Source of the DNA: Selaginella tamariscina
Taxonomy: Eukaryota; Streptophyta; Lycopodiopsida; Selaginellales; Selaginellaceae
Assembly: GCA_003024785.1 (NCBI GenBank)
Contig: PUQB01000035.1
Coordinates: 682,001 to 746,000, forward strand
Reading direction: 5' to 3'
Length of the DNA stretch: 64,000 nucleotides
Positions within the stretch are counted from its first letter, which is position 1. Each line of letters starts with the position of its first letter. Shown here in pieces: positions 12,841 to 25,100 of the stretch. The translations under genes were made by a program, and so were the position numbers. The notes under the pieces were generated by a model. That model was not told where the DNA came from, ran no database searches, and saw nothing but the letters and a program-made list of their open reading frames with translations.

Positions 12841-12940
12841 GCACACCCACATGTTACGAGTGTTGTTGTACAGGTGTAAATGGACAGACGAGTTTATATG
12901 TGAGAAGATCAAAAAGCGCAGGAGAAGGGTTGGATCTGGG
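11750..12940 (+). CDS. unidentified multi-exon gene
   Basis: Four consecutive plus-strand exons have compatible splice phases: 12340-12490, 12552-12689, 12751-12800 and 12874-12939. All have GT-AG borders, with phase 0 at the first two junctions and phase 2 at the third. The peptide includes EDCTWLTASRSTLAVFRFPL, IECVYCMEQKKNPEALKSVN, VPGCANCYG and CKWTDEFICEKIKKRRRRVG, so it is cysteine-rich with a basic patch. An upstream open stretch at about 11756-11950 (VDVWDCFLCTHWHLKKKLIC) has similar character and may be an earlier exon. Introns hold CT and TG microsatellites. I do not recognise the family. Start and end are not defined. Confidence 0.45.
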
Positions 12941-13339
12941 TAAACTATGTGAGGAGTTTCTACTGAGTGTGGACTTGCGCCATGAGTCTAATATGCACAC
13001 TGCCCTGTGTATTGTGAGGGTGAAGAGAAACACTGTTGATCACAAGTGGCCTTGGATGGGATTCTCAAGCTGGTTGAGATTGAAACTTGCTGGTTTAGGC
13101 TTTCCTGTTAGCTTATCATGTCATGAGATTAAAACAGTGGATCCATGATGTAGGTTTATTCATGGAAAGAAAGTTACTTCTTAAGTTTTCCGCAAAGAAT
13201 ACATCAGTTACATATATTGCTGTTTATTTGTACATACTATACATATACACATAAGACAAGGATATTTATATACCTATGTGTATACGATAGAAGCAGGTGT
13301 GTGTCTGCACGTGTTTCTTGCTCTCTCTGTCTCTCTCTG

Positions 13340-13376
<37 letters not shown>

Positions 13377-13429
13377 GTTTTTACCAATACATTCCCGGAT
13401 TTACACTAATCATGCCAGCAAAAGCCTTG

Positions 13430-15640
13430 CCACCAGTATTCTCAAGCTTTCAATAACAGTACCCAAGAAGAGCCAAGTGTACCAACAAGAAATCACATTC
13501 TGCAGCCATCATAAGGTTCACAATGCATTGTTACTACTCTTTAATCTTCCCAGGCCTGTTTCATAATCCTTCATTGACATTGTTCCTATTTGCCTGGTGA
13601 CATTCGTATAGTAAAATGTCCAGTCTGCGTAGTTCTTACTTTCTTCAATAACATTCTGCACGCACAGACATATTATTTGTGTTCGTTGTGTAGATTTGTG
13701 TATGATTATATAGAGAAGCTTATATGGTCACACACACACATACAATATAGATATAAATACCTGCATTTCAGTAGAGAGCCAAATGTGTTGAACATGAGGG
13801 AAACGGCCACGTAGCTCGTTTGCAAGTTCCATGTAAGACTTGAAGTTGTAAATCTTCATTTCTTGAGCTTTATCACCTTGCCTAACATGGCACTCAACAA
13901 AGGTCTAGGAACCCATGGTCTGTGTATATGGTTACCCTACTAGGCTTTCTATTGGCATCACCTTTCTATTGCCAGGCATAACCTATTATAGTAATATTTA
14001 GTATACTGACCATGCACCTATGCACACACACACACACTCATGCACACTCATGTGTGTGCACAAGTAGAGAGAGAGAGAGAGAGAGAGGTGGGCATGCACA
14101 CACCATTACCTTTGGCCACCTTCTGGGAAGTGATTTTAGAACCATTTTAGCGGCATCATGGCCAAAGGCATCATGCCGAGCATGGTTGAGAAGATTGCAT
14201 AAGTACTGGCTTGGATATCTCATAAGGTAACGGTACACCTGCAGATATAATTACTTAATATATACACATACATATGCATATTGTGTTTACAACCTGTCTA
14301 TATACCTGTGCACGCCACCACCATTTGTGTATTTCCCTGTGTCGAAGTACAAGATTTCCATATACTTGACTGGTTGTGTTTTCCCATGGCTTTCCCCAGA
14401 TCCTGTCATAATAGTTTTAGTATATATGCATATATATATGCACAAATGTATGCATGCATAGTATTACGTTGGCATATTTGTAGTCAAGTATATGGGATTC
14501 CCATGCACATCAACTTCAGGGTAACTATCCATATCAGTTATGGTCCTATTCTCCTTTCTTGTTGCGAGGCAATTAACTCTAATGCTCTTTCTCTGCATTC
14601 TTTTGATGTCTCTGGAATGAAGTAGCATGGCCAACTTGCTCTTGCAGATCCTGTGCAAAAACCAAGTTATAAATCTAATGTATATAGTATACTATTATCA
14701 TACCTTGCAACCTTCATGATCAGCTCGATTGTAGTAATCTATAACTAGAATTCTGTTCTCGTTTATGGCAACAGCAAACATCCCAGCCATAGCCATAAGT
14801 TGAGCTCCAGTTCCAACCTTTCGATCCCTCACGAACTCAACAACAGGAACTTAAGTGTAGGATCTCTACAGTTTCTTGGATGTTGGTGCAACCATAAATC
14901 CCTCTGAACCTGCCTAGTCATTGGCAAGTTATCTTCATCCCCACATCAACCTATAAAACACAATGTGTGTGTGTGTTTGTGTGTGTATAGATATAGATTA
15001 CTACCATGGTGGAAAGGGTCCTTGTACAAATCCTGTTTTATTCAGAAGCAATTCTTCTCATTGTCTTCAGGAAGAACATGTTTTTCAAGTTGAATACCAA
15101 GAAGACCCTTCCAGAGAGTCCAATGGGTCTTTCTCCATTTTCACTCCTTGAATTGAGCACATTATACTCGGCAGTACGTTCTTTACAATTTTCCATGTGT
15201 GGTGGCCTTGGTAATATTCTAGAGAATCTATCCCAAAGGATTCATCATCTAAGAATGCACTCCACATTTTTATGAGTGTCTCTATCTTTTCTTGCTCTTT
15301 AGAGGTTTGTATAGAATTGGATAAGTCAGATTCACTAATTTTCCTAATAAAAGACCAAATAAGACCCAAGCGTTAGAGCTACAGTGTTACGTATGATAAA
15401 AAATGGTTTCTCAAAGTGAATTGCCATATTGTTTACGACCCATCGCGGGAAATGAGTGAATCTATTGTTTACAAACCGCCTTGTATATATATCAACATTT
15501 TCCAAGTTGATGTTTACCAATTGAAAGTTGGCAATTAGGATGTATACCCAAAACAAAATTTCTTTGATTCTCGTTGAAATGCACGGTTTATTTCTAGAAA
15601 GTTCCACGTCTTCCATCCATTGAATTGTCTTCAAACACAA
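13430..15640 (-). CDS. type II membrane glycosyltransferase, fucosyltransferase-like
   Basis: Read on the minus strand. The 5' exon (15640 to about 15050) has an N-terminal hydrophobic anchor (RIKEILFWVYILIANF) as in Golgi type II enzymes. Next is VGTGAQLMAMAGMFAVAINE...ILVIDYYNRADHEGCK (about 14830-14700), a probable donor-binding region. Then come SWPCYFIPETSKECRERALE (about 14640-14560), WWRAQ-YRYLMRYPSQYLCNLLNHARH (14310-14130), VRQGDKAQEMKIYNF with LSTEMQ (about 13890-13765), and MMAAECDFLVGTLGSSW (about 13520-13450). HVR/VRxxDK and VGTxxS blocks are typical of alpha-1,6-fucosyltransferase and NodZ-like folds; that assignment is inference. Frame changes within exons occur near 15345 and 14620. 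Introns carry CA and GA microsatellites. Confidence 0.5.
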
Positions 15641-16306
15641 CTTGCTTCTGAAACACCAAGAATTTAGATTCTATGTTTCGTCAACTGCAATGCGACTGTA
15701 ACCTTTTCCATAGAGAACTTGGGACTATAGATGTAGACATCAAATGCATTTTACTTCACGTGTGTGGCTTGACGACGTTGAATACATTAGAATTAAATTA
15801 ATTAATTAAAATAATATTTCAGATATGTGTTAATCAATTTCATTATATCGCATTATAATTAGGTATAGAACCTATAACGAAATCTAAAATCTTATGTTTT
15901 GTTGAATGTATATATATATAATTACATGTAAAGAAGTATAAGAGTATGAATTGTCTTCAAACATACAACTTGTTTTCAAGCTTCTAAACACCAAGAATTT
16001 AAATTCTATGTTTCGTCAACTGCAATGCGACTTAACTTTTTCCATAGAGAACTTGGGACTATAGATGTAGACATCAAACATTTTATTGCGCTTGTGTATA
16101 CTAATGGACTTGACGACGTTGAATCTTTTTGTCTAATCTCCTGTAACATTAAAATTAAATTAATCTGTTAATCAATTTCATTATATCTTATTGTAATTAG
16201 TATATAATCTATAACGAAATCTAAAATTTTATGTTATATGCACTCGATATGAATATATATATATATATATATATTATATATGTAAAGAAGTATAAAGAGT
16301 ACATAC
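15629..16306. repeat. tandem duplication, two units of about 325-350 bp
   Basis: 15629-15951 and 15953-16306 align along their whole length. Shared blocks include ctatgtttcgtcaactgcaa, gagaacttgggactatagat, gacgacgttgaat and acgaaatctaaaat, with small indels and AT-microsatellite length changes. The duplication lies immediately upstream of the glycosyltransferase gene and may have duplicated its promoter. Confidence 0.75.
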
Positions 16307-16619
16307 GAGTGAAGATGTTACTTCAGCTTCATGCAAAGATGTGTTTTTTAATATGTTTTAAAAATGTATTCTGGAGAAATTTACACACACCACATATAAA
16401 TGTCTGTATTTATGACATAAATCAATGGTTTAAAGTGCATACCTGGACCAAAATCAACTTATTACACATACTTAATGGTGTATAAATACATACAGGTATG
16501 TGTATAAATAATAGCAGAATATACCAGTTATGTGACAATAGTTGAAATGCATACAAATATTTAATTGATTATTTTACATCATTAATTCCGTGGTGAAACC
16601 AAATCATGGACATAACTCT

Positions 16620-17050
16620 GTATTAAGCAAACGAAGTTTGAACTAAAAATTATCGAAATGCTTCCTGAAGATCCGAGTGTACCGACCAAGAAATCACATT
16701 TTGCGGCCATCATAAGGTCTCACAAATGCGTATTGTTACTATTCTTGAACCTCCAGCCACAGTAAAACTTTCAATCTCTATACTTCTTGCTTTCCTCAAA
16801 AACATTCTGCATACCGTAACCATGTGCACGTCTTATTTGTTTGCAATGGTGTGTGTGTGTGTGTGTGTGAGAGTGATGAGAGAGAGAGAGAGAGAGAGAG
16901 ATGTCCATTCATGTGTGTTATTATATAAAGAAGTTTACGGTCTACAAACGCATACTACAGGACATATCTAGGCAATGTGGATCGTTTTGTAAGATTTGAA
17001 CTTGTGAATCTTCATCAATTGAGATTATCATCTCAAAAAGATTATTTCTT
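16620..17050 (-). pseudogene. partial copy of the fucosyltransferase-like gene's 3' exons
   Basis: 16676-16815 on the minus strand repeats the final exon of the gene at 13.4 kb (NVFEESKKY..., then LMMAAKCDFLVGTLGSS) with in-frame stops. 16985-17035 repeats the VRQGDK exon in decayed form. Order and orientation match the intact gene, so this is a 5'-truncated tandem duplicate. Confidence 0.6.
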
Positions 17051-18160
17051 TTTAAATGAGAGTGGAATTAAACATATTCAGAAAATTATGTGTAAATTTT
17101 AATGTTTAAAATTAAATTATAAAATCATTATTATAGCTGAATAGTAAACCTCATAAAAACCTTAACCTAATAATCTTAGATTAAGTTAACCTTAAATTTT
17201 AAACCCTAGTCATGTTATTTTTATAAATGAATTATTTAGATTTTACAATTTTGAGGTCAGGCTTTTATTTAATATAAATATAGTATATAATTTTTTATTT
17301 TCCATATTATTTAGTCGATTTGCATATGAAGAAACTTAGCAAAATAAAAATATTACCAATTGGTTAGTATTTTATTTTAATCTTAAGTTTTAAAAAGCTT
17401 AGTTAAAAGTGATTAACTTAATAATAACGTATTGATTTGAATACATAAAAAAAATAAATCCCAACCATTAGAAAGTCAATTTAGTTGTAGTAAGGGTGTG
17501 GGTAGGATCCGGAAAAAATTAAGGATTCAAACCTAATTTCATCATGTTACAAGTCAAAAGTATTCTGAATAAGTGTCCAGTCCAGGGAATTACATTTGGA
17601 ACCCAACGGGTTCGAATCAATTCCAAATGTCCTGAACAACCCCTATTTTTGTGCTAAAACATTCTAGGTTGTGAAGGTTGAGAGAAGGAATGTGAAAAGT
17701 GGATATGAAGGGCTGTGACGATGCCTCCCCCTTAAGGAGATTCATCATCAGCAGGTGGTAAGAAGGGTAGATCTGTAGCTGTGCAAGAGCTCTATGACAA
17801 ACAAGGGAAAAACTTGAACTGAAGAGGAACTCACCATTCTGGTCTTGCAAAGAGGGAAGATGATAACAAATATCAAGGTGGGAGAAAGGGAAGAAGAAAT
17901 CTGATAGGTGGGGAGAAATTGAGGAGAAGAAGTTGTCGCTGCCTTAGCTGGCTCACGGGGAATCATTGTTTATGTGGCACTTAAAACTGTGTAATATTAT
18001 GTAACATGAGGTGGAATATTGTGTAACAAGAATAACACGTAGATGTTTACATGTAACACCCTCGTCCGGAATCCTTCACCCGGGATCCTAATTTTCCGGA
18101 TCCGGACCCACATGTTACTCAGAACTTCCCATCTCGTGCTGCGCACAAAGTTTTGTCCAA
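17051..18160. other. AT-rich DNA; possible decayed gypsy end near 17.7 kb
   Basis: 17051-17480 shows nothing recognisable. Around 17722-17740 the minus strand has a purine-rich AAGGGGGAGGC followed by a TCGTCACAGCCC stretch, as at the polypurine tract/3' LTR border of some gypsy elements. No protein domain supports it, so this is a weak suggestion only. Confidence 0.25.
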
Positions 18161-18540
18161 TATGTTATCTGGTTTTTTTCAACAAAAAGGAAGTTTGGCT
18201 TGGAATCTGTGACTTGGTCGTACGTAAGCGACTTGTGCTGTAATACATTAGTGACGGAAAACCTTTGAAAGATGACTTAAACAAGACTATTAATAATATA
18301 TTTAATGGCCTGTTCTGGTAACTAAGTTGTACACAGGTTAATTGACGCATGGTAAGCACTGCGAGGCTCCTTTTATAGTCATCCTCAAATCTTAACCTGT
18401 AACTCTTACTAAAGCTGCATGTCAACTCACACACCCTGGGGAGGCTGCAAGGGATTGCTGGGCTGTTGCATTTGGTAAAATAATGCATATCTTGTTCTAC
18501 TTGTCGCTCACTAAAACCACATTTCAGGTAACTCATATAA
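18161..18540 (-). other. unassigned open frame with internal TATA-like motif
   Basis: A 123-codon minus-strand frame (18536-18165) contains several cysteines in its first third but matches no family I know. A strong TATA-like element, CTATAAAAGGAGCC, lies on the same strand at about 18366-18379, inside the frame. A promoter for a shorter downstream transcript is as plausible as a coding region. Confidence 0.25.
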
Positions 18541-20090
18541 TGACGAAGAATACTTCTACTTCTTTTGGAGGTGACTTCAGTGTAGACTCTCGCAACGAGT
18601 CTTTTAATATCAAGCCATTCATGAAGGTCTGTGTGTGTGTGTGTGCATAGCCAAAAACATGTACATGTTGAAAACTGTACGCATATAACTTATTGTATTA
18701 CATGATAACTTAAACGTGCGGGAATGACAGTGAAAGTATTTATATGTAAAAATATTTTACATTATTTATATGTAATTATTACATAATTTACATATAAATA
18801 TATGATTAACTTAATTATGATTATACTTATTACGTAATTTATACAATTTTATTACGCTAAAAGATATAAAATTAATTAAGGTACTAAATGTAATTTTTCA
18901 GAAGGTTTATGATGATGTAATATATTTTAAAAATGTTAATTCTACAAAAATTAAAATATTATTATATTATATGTTTATGTTTAAAGTAAGGACTACATTT
19001 AAGTAATTTAGATTTTATTTTAACTTTAAAATTCATTTAGAAAATGCTAATTAAAATATCTTAATATTACATTGAAGTATATTTTAAAAATATATTTTAA
19101 TTTGATGGTTTAGATTTTATTGTATTTTTTTAAGAAGCACTAGTTATAGAAAAACTAGAATACCTCAAAAAAAATTGTTTAAGTTTTATTCCATGTTGTT
19201 TAAACATATATTAAATTTACCTCACAATGTTCTTCTTAATATGAATATCATGTATGTGATAAAAAATTTAAATATATAAAGAGGGTATTAAAATATTATA
19301 TTCTACCATTTGAAGCTTTAATATAAATATATATAAACAATATTTTATATTTATATATAAATTCTACTCAAGAAATAAATCATATGAGATTATAATATAT
19401 TCATAATAATTTACATTTTATATATTATACTTTATATATAAATTTAAACTACGTGTGAAACATGGAGTTTCTGATTTTTTCCGTAACTTTAATTAAAATT
19501 TAAGTTTTTGATCAGAAAGAAAGCATTTGTTAATTACATGTGTATTCTAATATACTCAAAAATAATATATTTAAAAAATACTAAGCAACCATCAGAATAA
19601 TCATATATGCTTTTGTGATGTCAGCTGGGAAATGGTCTGTTGTTACAGTAGTGAATCCAAACGAAAGCGTCAAATTGAGGTGCTGGAAGAAACATATATC
19701 CTACATCGTGCGTGTGCGTGTGTGCGTGTGCGTGTGTGTGTGGGTGTGTGAGCGTGTCCATTCTAGAACAAGGTGGTCTAAAAGGAAATCATTAAATATG
19801 CATTATAACATATGTAACGGCACGCACACACCTCCAACTCCCGAGGTTGGTTTACAACGACCTTATCTTATATACAGATGCATTATGTACAGTATACAAT
19901 GTCCCAACATTATCTTATATATAAATAAATGTTACAAGCATATACAATGTGTATACATATCTGTGTGTAGGGTATATAATTACGTGATCGTTTATTTCCA
20001 TCACGCATTCCAAAATTCTGTCACAGTGAAATAGAATATTTTAGCATAATGCATGGTTTGTTTACGTGGAAGCCACCTGGTTTTCCGTAC
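18541..20090. other. AT-rich intergenic DNA
   Basis: No gene supported. The open frame at 19615-20034 runs through a TG/CG microsatellite (19715-19755) and is probably fortuitous, although its first 35 codons look compositionally coding-like. Confidence 0.4.
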
Positions 20091-20097
20091 AAATTTT

Positions 20098-20446
20098 GAT
20101 GTTATTATAGTATTATGTAACATAATTTATATATATTAATATAGTATTGCTATATATAATATACATTGAATTTATATTGAATATTAATATTAATGTAATG
20201 TATATTAATAATATTCGTAATATTAATGTATATATAAATATTATATTATGTTATTATATATAACACCATGGGATCAAATTTTAAATTACTTTATATATAT
20301 TTATATTATTAATATTAATAATATACATTACATTAAATAGATAAAAATATTAATATTAATGTTCTATAAATGTAATGTATATTATATATATCAATACTAT
20401 ATTAATATATATAAATTGATTTACATAATATTATAATAACATAGTG
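20098..20446. repeat. fold-back element / MITE-like inverted repeat
   Basis: The left arm from 20098 (gttattatagtattatgtaa...) is the near-perfect reverse complement of the right arm ending at 20446 (...ttacataatattataataac). The two roughly 150-170 bp arms are AT-rich, with a small unpaired centre around 20265-20285. A hairpin of this size suggests a fold-back element or MITE. A target duplication could not be assigned with confidence. Confidence 0.65.
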
Positions 20447-21017
20447 TTTTTGGATTTTTGCCATAAAAAACCAAGGTGAATATTTTATGAAATATATTTA
20501 TTGTGTGAGAGAGAGAGAACACACCAATGCTATTCGACATTAATTACACTCTCTCTCCTGCATATATATAATTATATGTTTTTAAACCTTGGTTCTTTAT
20601 TTTAGAGGATGAATATATACATTCTTAATTTAGTGAGTTTATTCTTAAATTCAATCTTTAACTCAATTATTATCCTTAATTTAATAAATTTATTTTTAAA
20701 TTAAATTCTTAACTTAATTGTTATTCTTAGCTTGGTGAGTTTATTTATAAATTAAATCCTTAACCTAATGAGTTTATCTTTAAGTTTTTATGTTTAAATT
20801 TAATTATTTAACGACTTCAACCTAATTATTATCCTTAATTTAATAAATTTATCCGAACCTTAATCCAATTGTTATTTTTACTTATGTTTATTTGACTTTT
20901 AATTTAATTATTATTCTTAACTTGATAAATTTATCTTTAACTTATTTTTAATTTAACCAATTTATTTATAAGTTAAACCCTTAACTCAATCGTTATCCTT
21001 AATTAAATATTGATCAT

Positions 21018-21040
21018 AGGGGCCTCCGCACCCACTTTTT
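21018..21040 (+). repeat. Harbinger left terminal inverted repeat
   Basis: AGGGGCCTCCGCACCCACTT plus three further T matches the reverse complement of 37292-37314 base for base, then similarity ends. CAT immediately outside is repeated beyond the right end. Confidence 0.92.
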
Positions 21041-21525
21041 TTGACACTTTTTTAGCCAAAAAAGTGCAAAAGTTGGTTCTGCACCAGAGTTAAAAGAAAA
21101 GCTTACTTTTCTGCTAAAAAAAATAAAAGGAATCTTACATTTAGGGCTGGTTCTGCACCCAAATAAAAGATTCTTTTATTTCTGGCATATACTCAAGCAT
21201 ATGCCAAAAAAATAAAAGATTCCCCTCAAAAAATAAACGTCCTCTGGAGGACGTTTATTTTTTAAAAGTCACTTTTTTCCTGCCACGTTGGCGACACATC
21301 AGCTTTTTTTTTTAGGGTTCTTGAGAAATGGGGTCGGCGCCACATCTCGCGCCATCTCCAGATTGATTCAGGGAGGATGGAGCGACGATCAGATGCCGGA
21401 TCCATGGATCTTACAGGCTTCTCCGGCTACTCGAGTTCTCCGGCATCACCGGCATCATCAGGTTTGGGGTTTCCAGCAGCTCCATTCCCGGGATACAATC
21501 CCGGGAGCCCTACTGGAGGTGCTGC

Positions 21526-22138
21526 TGTCAAGCCACGATCCAGGAACCAGGAAGGAACAGGATTCCAAGGACAGGAAGGCTGACTCAGGAACAGGACCGA
21601 AGCAGGACAGGAACTGGAAATAGGAACAGGACGGATCTAAAGCAAGACAGGATCAGGATAGGATCCGGGAGCGACAGGAACAGGACAGGATCCCGGAGAG
21701 GATAGGATCCAGGGCAGGACAGGAAACAGGAGCGAGACAGGAACAGGACAGGAAACAAGACAGAACAAGACAAGACGAAATTGATCGTAGTAAGACTGGT
21801 GTTGATAGTAACTGATTGTACAACAATTAGGTCGGAGCTTTTATGCTCACAACTCCAAGAGCTAATCTAGGCATGCATGCAAAAGTGGTTGCATGCATGC
21901 AAAAGTGATTGCATGCATGCAGAGGCTAAGATGAGTCCACATGTCCCTTATCCTCTAGGCATATCCTGTGGCATATCCTGTAGGAATATCCTGCAACCGA
22001 ATCCTGTGTCCGGAATCCTGGTAGGAATATCCTGTAGGAAAATCCTGCAACCCATATCCTGTATCCGGAATCCTGTAGGAAAGTCCTGCAACCCATGTCC
22101 TGTATCCGGAATCCTGTATTCTGTATCGGGTCGTGACA
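21526..22138 (-). repeat. gypsy copy 1, 3' LTR
   Basis: TGTCAAGCCACGATCC at the left and GGTCGTGACA at the right. It contains many short GGAACAGGACAGG-type repeats, a triple GCATGCATGCA block (about 21872-21920) and repeated ATCCTGTAGGAA units (about 21965-22125). The element's purine tract AGGGAGGAGGTG (minus strand) abuts it at 22139-22152. Confidence 0.93.
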
Positions 22139-22149
22139 GCACCTCCTCC

Positions 22150-25100
22150 CTAAAGACGAGTTCCACGAGTCTTGGGACCTGGTTTAGCAGGATAATGCCG
22201 ATGGAAGGCAGCAACCTTGGAAGAAGCATGGAGTAAGTTGGATGCAGGTTCCCAAGTGCGATCAGTAGGCAGGTACCCTTTCCAATCCACCAAGTATTGG
22301 AGTTGGTGACGATGAAGACGAGAGTCAAGGATGGCTGCGACTTCGTACTCAGGTTCCGTGTCAATGACCACAGGAGGGGGAGGAGAAGAACACGACCGGA
22401 AGAGAAGAAGGATGATACGGCTCCAACAAAGAGGTGTGAAACACAGGATGAAGTTTCACCGTGGATGGTAACTCGAGTCGGAAAGCTACAGGATTTACCT
22501 CCGCCACGATCCTATAAGGGCCCAATCGTTGAAAATCCAACTTAGAAGAAGGCCTGTTGGTGCGAATGTGTCGACGAAGAAGCCACACGAGATCACCAAT
22601 CTTGTATGCAGGTGCCGGCTGACGGTGAGCATCAGCATGATGCTTGTATCGTTCCTGTGCCTGTTGAAGATGAACCTGGAGATCATCCTGTACCTGCCGA
22701 AGATGCTGAAGACGATCCTGTACTGCAGGAGCGGAAGAAGGAGAAGCGGGAGGAGCAAAGTCAAAACGTGGATGGTGGCCTGTAAGAGCAAAGAAAGGTG
22801 TCTGTCCTGTAGATGCGTGGATGGAGTTGTTGTAGGCAAACTCCGCCATTGGAAGGAGGTCCAACCAGTTGTCCTGCTGGTAACTGATGAAGCAACGAAG
22901 ATACTGTTCTAAGGTCTGAATTGTGCGTTCGGACTGCCCATCGGTTTGTGGGTGATATCCTGAAGAAAGATCCGCTTTGACCTGTAGACTCCGAAGAAGC
23001 TCTCGCCAAAACTTGGACATGAATTGTGGACCTCGATCGGAAACAATGCTCTCAGGAAGACCATGATGTCGGAACACCTCGCGGATCACCAACTCGGCAG
23101 TTGTCTGACCTGTAGCTGTCTTGTTGCAGGGTAGGAAATGAGCCTGCTTGGTGAAACGGTCAACCACCACAAGAACTGCATCAAATCCACGAGAAGGAGG
23201 AAGATCTGTGAGGAAATCCATAGAAATGGATCTCCAAGGAGCAGACGGAACAGGAAGAGGACGAAGAAGACCAGAGGGTGCATGATGAGGCATCTTCGAC
23301 CTGCTACAAGTGTCACAACTCCGTACAAACCTCTCCACAAAACCTCGCAACCCAGGCCACCAATAGTTGCGAGTCACCAACTCCACTGTCTTGGCCACAC
23401 CAAAATGTCCTGTAGCCGGGGTATCATGACAATCCTGTACCACACGAGTCCTGGAAATACCAACAGGAACGTACAGGAGACCTTCCCGGTACAGGAGTCC
23501 ATCCTGTATGGTGAACAGGTTGTAGTCTGGACGGGAACTGGAGGAAGAGGAACTTGCAACGTCAGGATGAATGTGTGAGAACACATTCTTTGCCAAGTCG
23601 TCTGTAGCCAACTGCGAACGACGTCCTGTAGGAGTGTTGAATTTGCTGGAGCCTGATGAACCTGCAGTGCCGCAAGCCGGAAACGATCAGGACCCAACAA
23701 CACTTGCCTTTGACCGTCAAATGCAGGATCGCCCGGGCTTGGTGCAAGGTAAGAGCGCCTAGACAATGCGTCCGCCTTGCCATTCCGAAAGCCGGGCCTG
23801 TAGACGATGACGAAGTCAAAACGTGATAGGAACTCTGCCCACCTAGCCTGTCGCCGACTGAGGACCCGAGCCGTTTGAAAGTACTCCAGGTTCTTGTGAT
23901 CCGTAAGAACTTGTACAGGATGTGCAGCACCTTCCAGGAAATGCCGCCACTCCTCAAACGAATCCACAATGGCCTTGAGTTCCTTGTCATGAATCTCGTA
24001 GTTGATCTCCGCCGACAGGAACTTACGAGAGTGAAAGCTACAGGATGAAGCAACTTGTCCTCTCCAACTTGCGATAGGACGGATCCTACTGCAAAATCCG
24101 AGGCATCTGCTTCAATGAAGAAAGGATGAGAAGGGTCAGGATGTGCTAAAATCGGAGCTGTCGTGAAAACGTCCTTGAGTGTTGTGAACGCGTGTTCCGC
24201 CTTGTCGGACCAAGAGAAAAGTCCTGTGCGCTTGGTGAGTTCTGTGAGTGGAAGTACACGCTTGGAGAAGTCCTGTATGAACCGCCTGTAGAAGTTTGCA
24301 AAGCCAAGGAAACATTGTACATCTCGTACCGACTTGGGCCTCTCCCACTCCACGATGGTCTTCACCTTGTGCATGTCCATGGAAACGCCAGCAGGAGAGA
24401 CGATGTAGCCCAAGAACTCCACCGAATCCCTATCGAAAAAACACTTCTCCAACTTCGCGTACAGGCCATGCTCGCGAAGCCGCTCTAAAACTAGTCGTAC
24501 ATGCTTGTCATGTGCCGCCTGGTCCTTGGAGAAAATCAAGATGTCGTCGAGGTAGATCACCACAAACTGGTCCAAGAAGTCACGGAAAATGTCGTTCACC
24601 ATGTGTTGGAATACAGCTGGGGCATTGGTAAGGCCGAAAGGCATTACCGTGTACTCAAAATGTCCATACCTTGTACGAAAGGCAGTCTTCCACTCATCGC
24701 CGGGACGAATCCGTACAAGGTTGTAGGCTCCTCGTAAGTCGATCTTCGTGAACACCTTTGCCCTCGCAGCCGATCGAGAAGTTCCGGGATCAATGGCAAC
24801 GGGTACCGATTCCGAATGGTGACTTGATTCAAACCCCTGTAGTCCACAACCAAACGTAAACTCCCATCCTTCTTCTTGACAAAGAAGATAGGAGCTCCTG
24901 CAGGGGACTTTGAGTGACGAATGAAGCCGGATGCCAAGTTGTCCTCGATGTACTGACGAAGAACCTCCAACTCTGTGGGTGACAATGCATAGATCGGTCC
25001 GAATGGTGGAGTCTTTCCTTCCGCAAGATCAATAGGACAGTCGTAGGACCTGTGAACAGGAAGAACTGCAGCCTTGTGCTTGTCAAAAACGTCCTTAAAG

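Noticed and set aside
22297..24737. Plus-strand open frames of 78-146 codons within the gypsy elements
   Set aside because: They are antisense shadows of gag-pol, repeated identically in copy 2.
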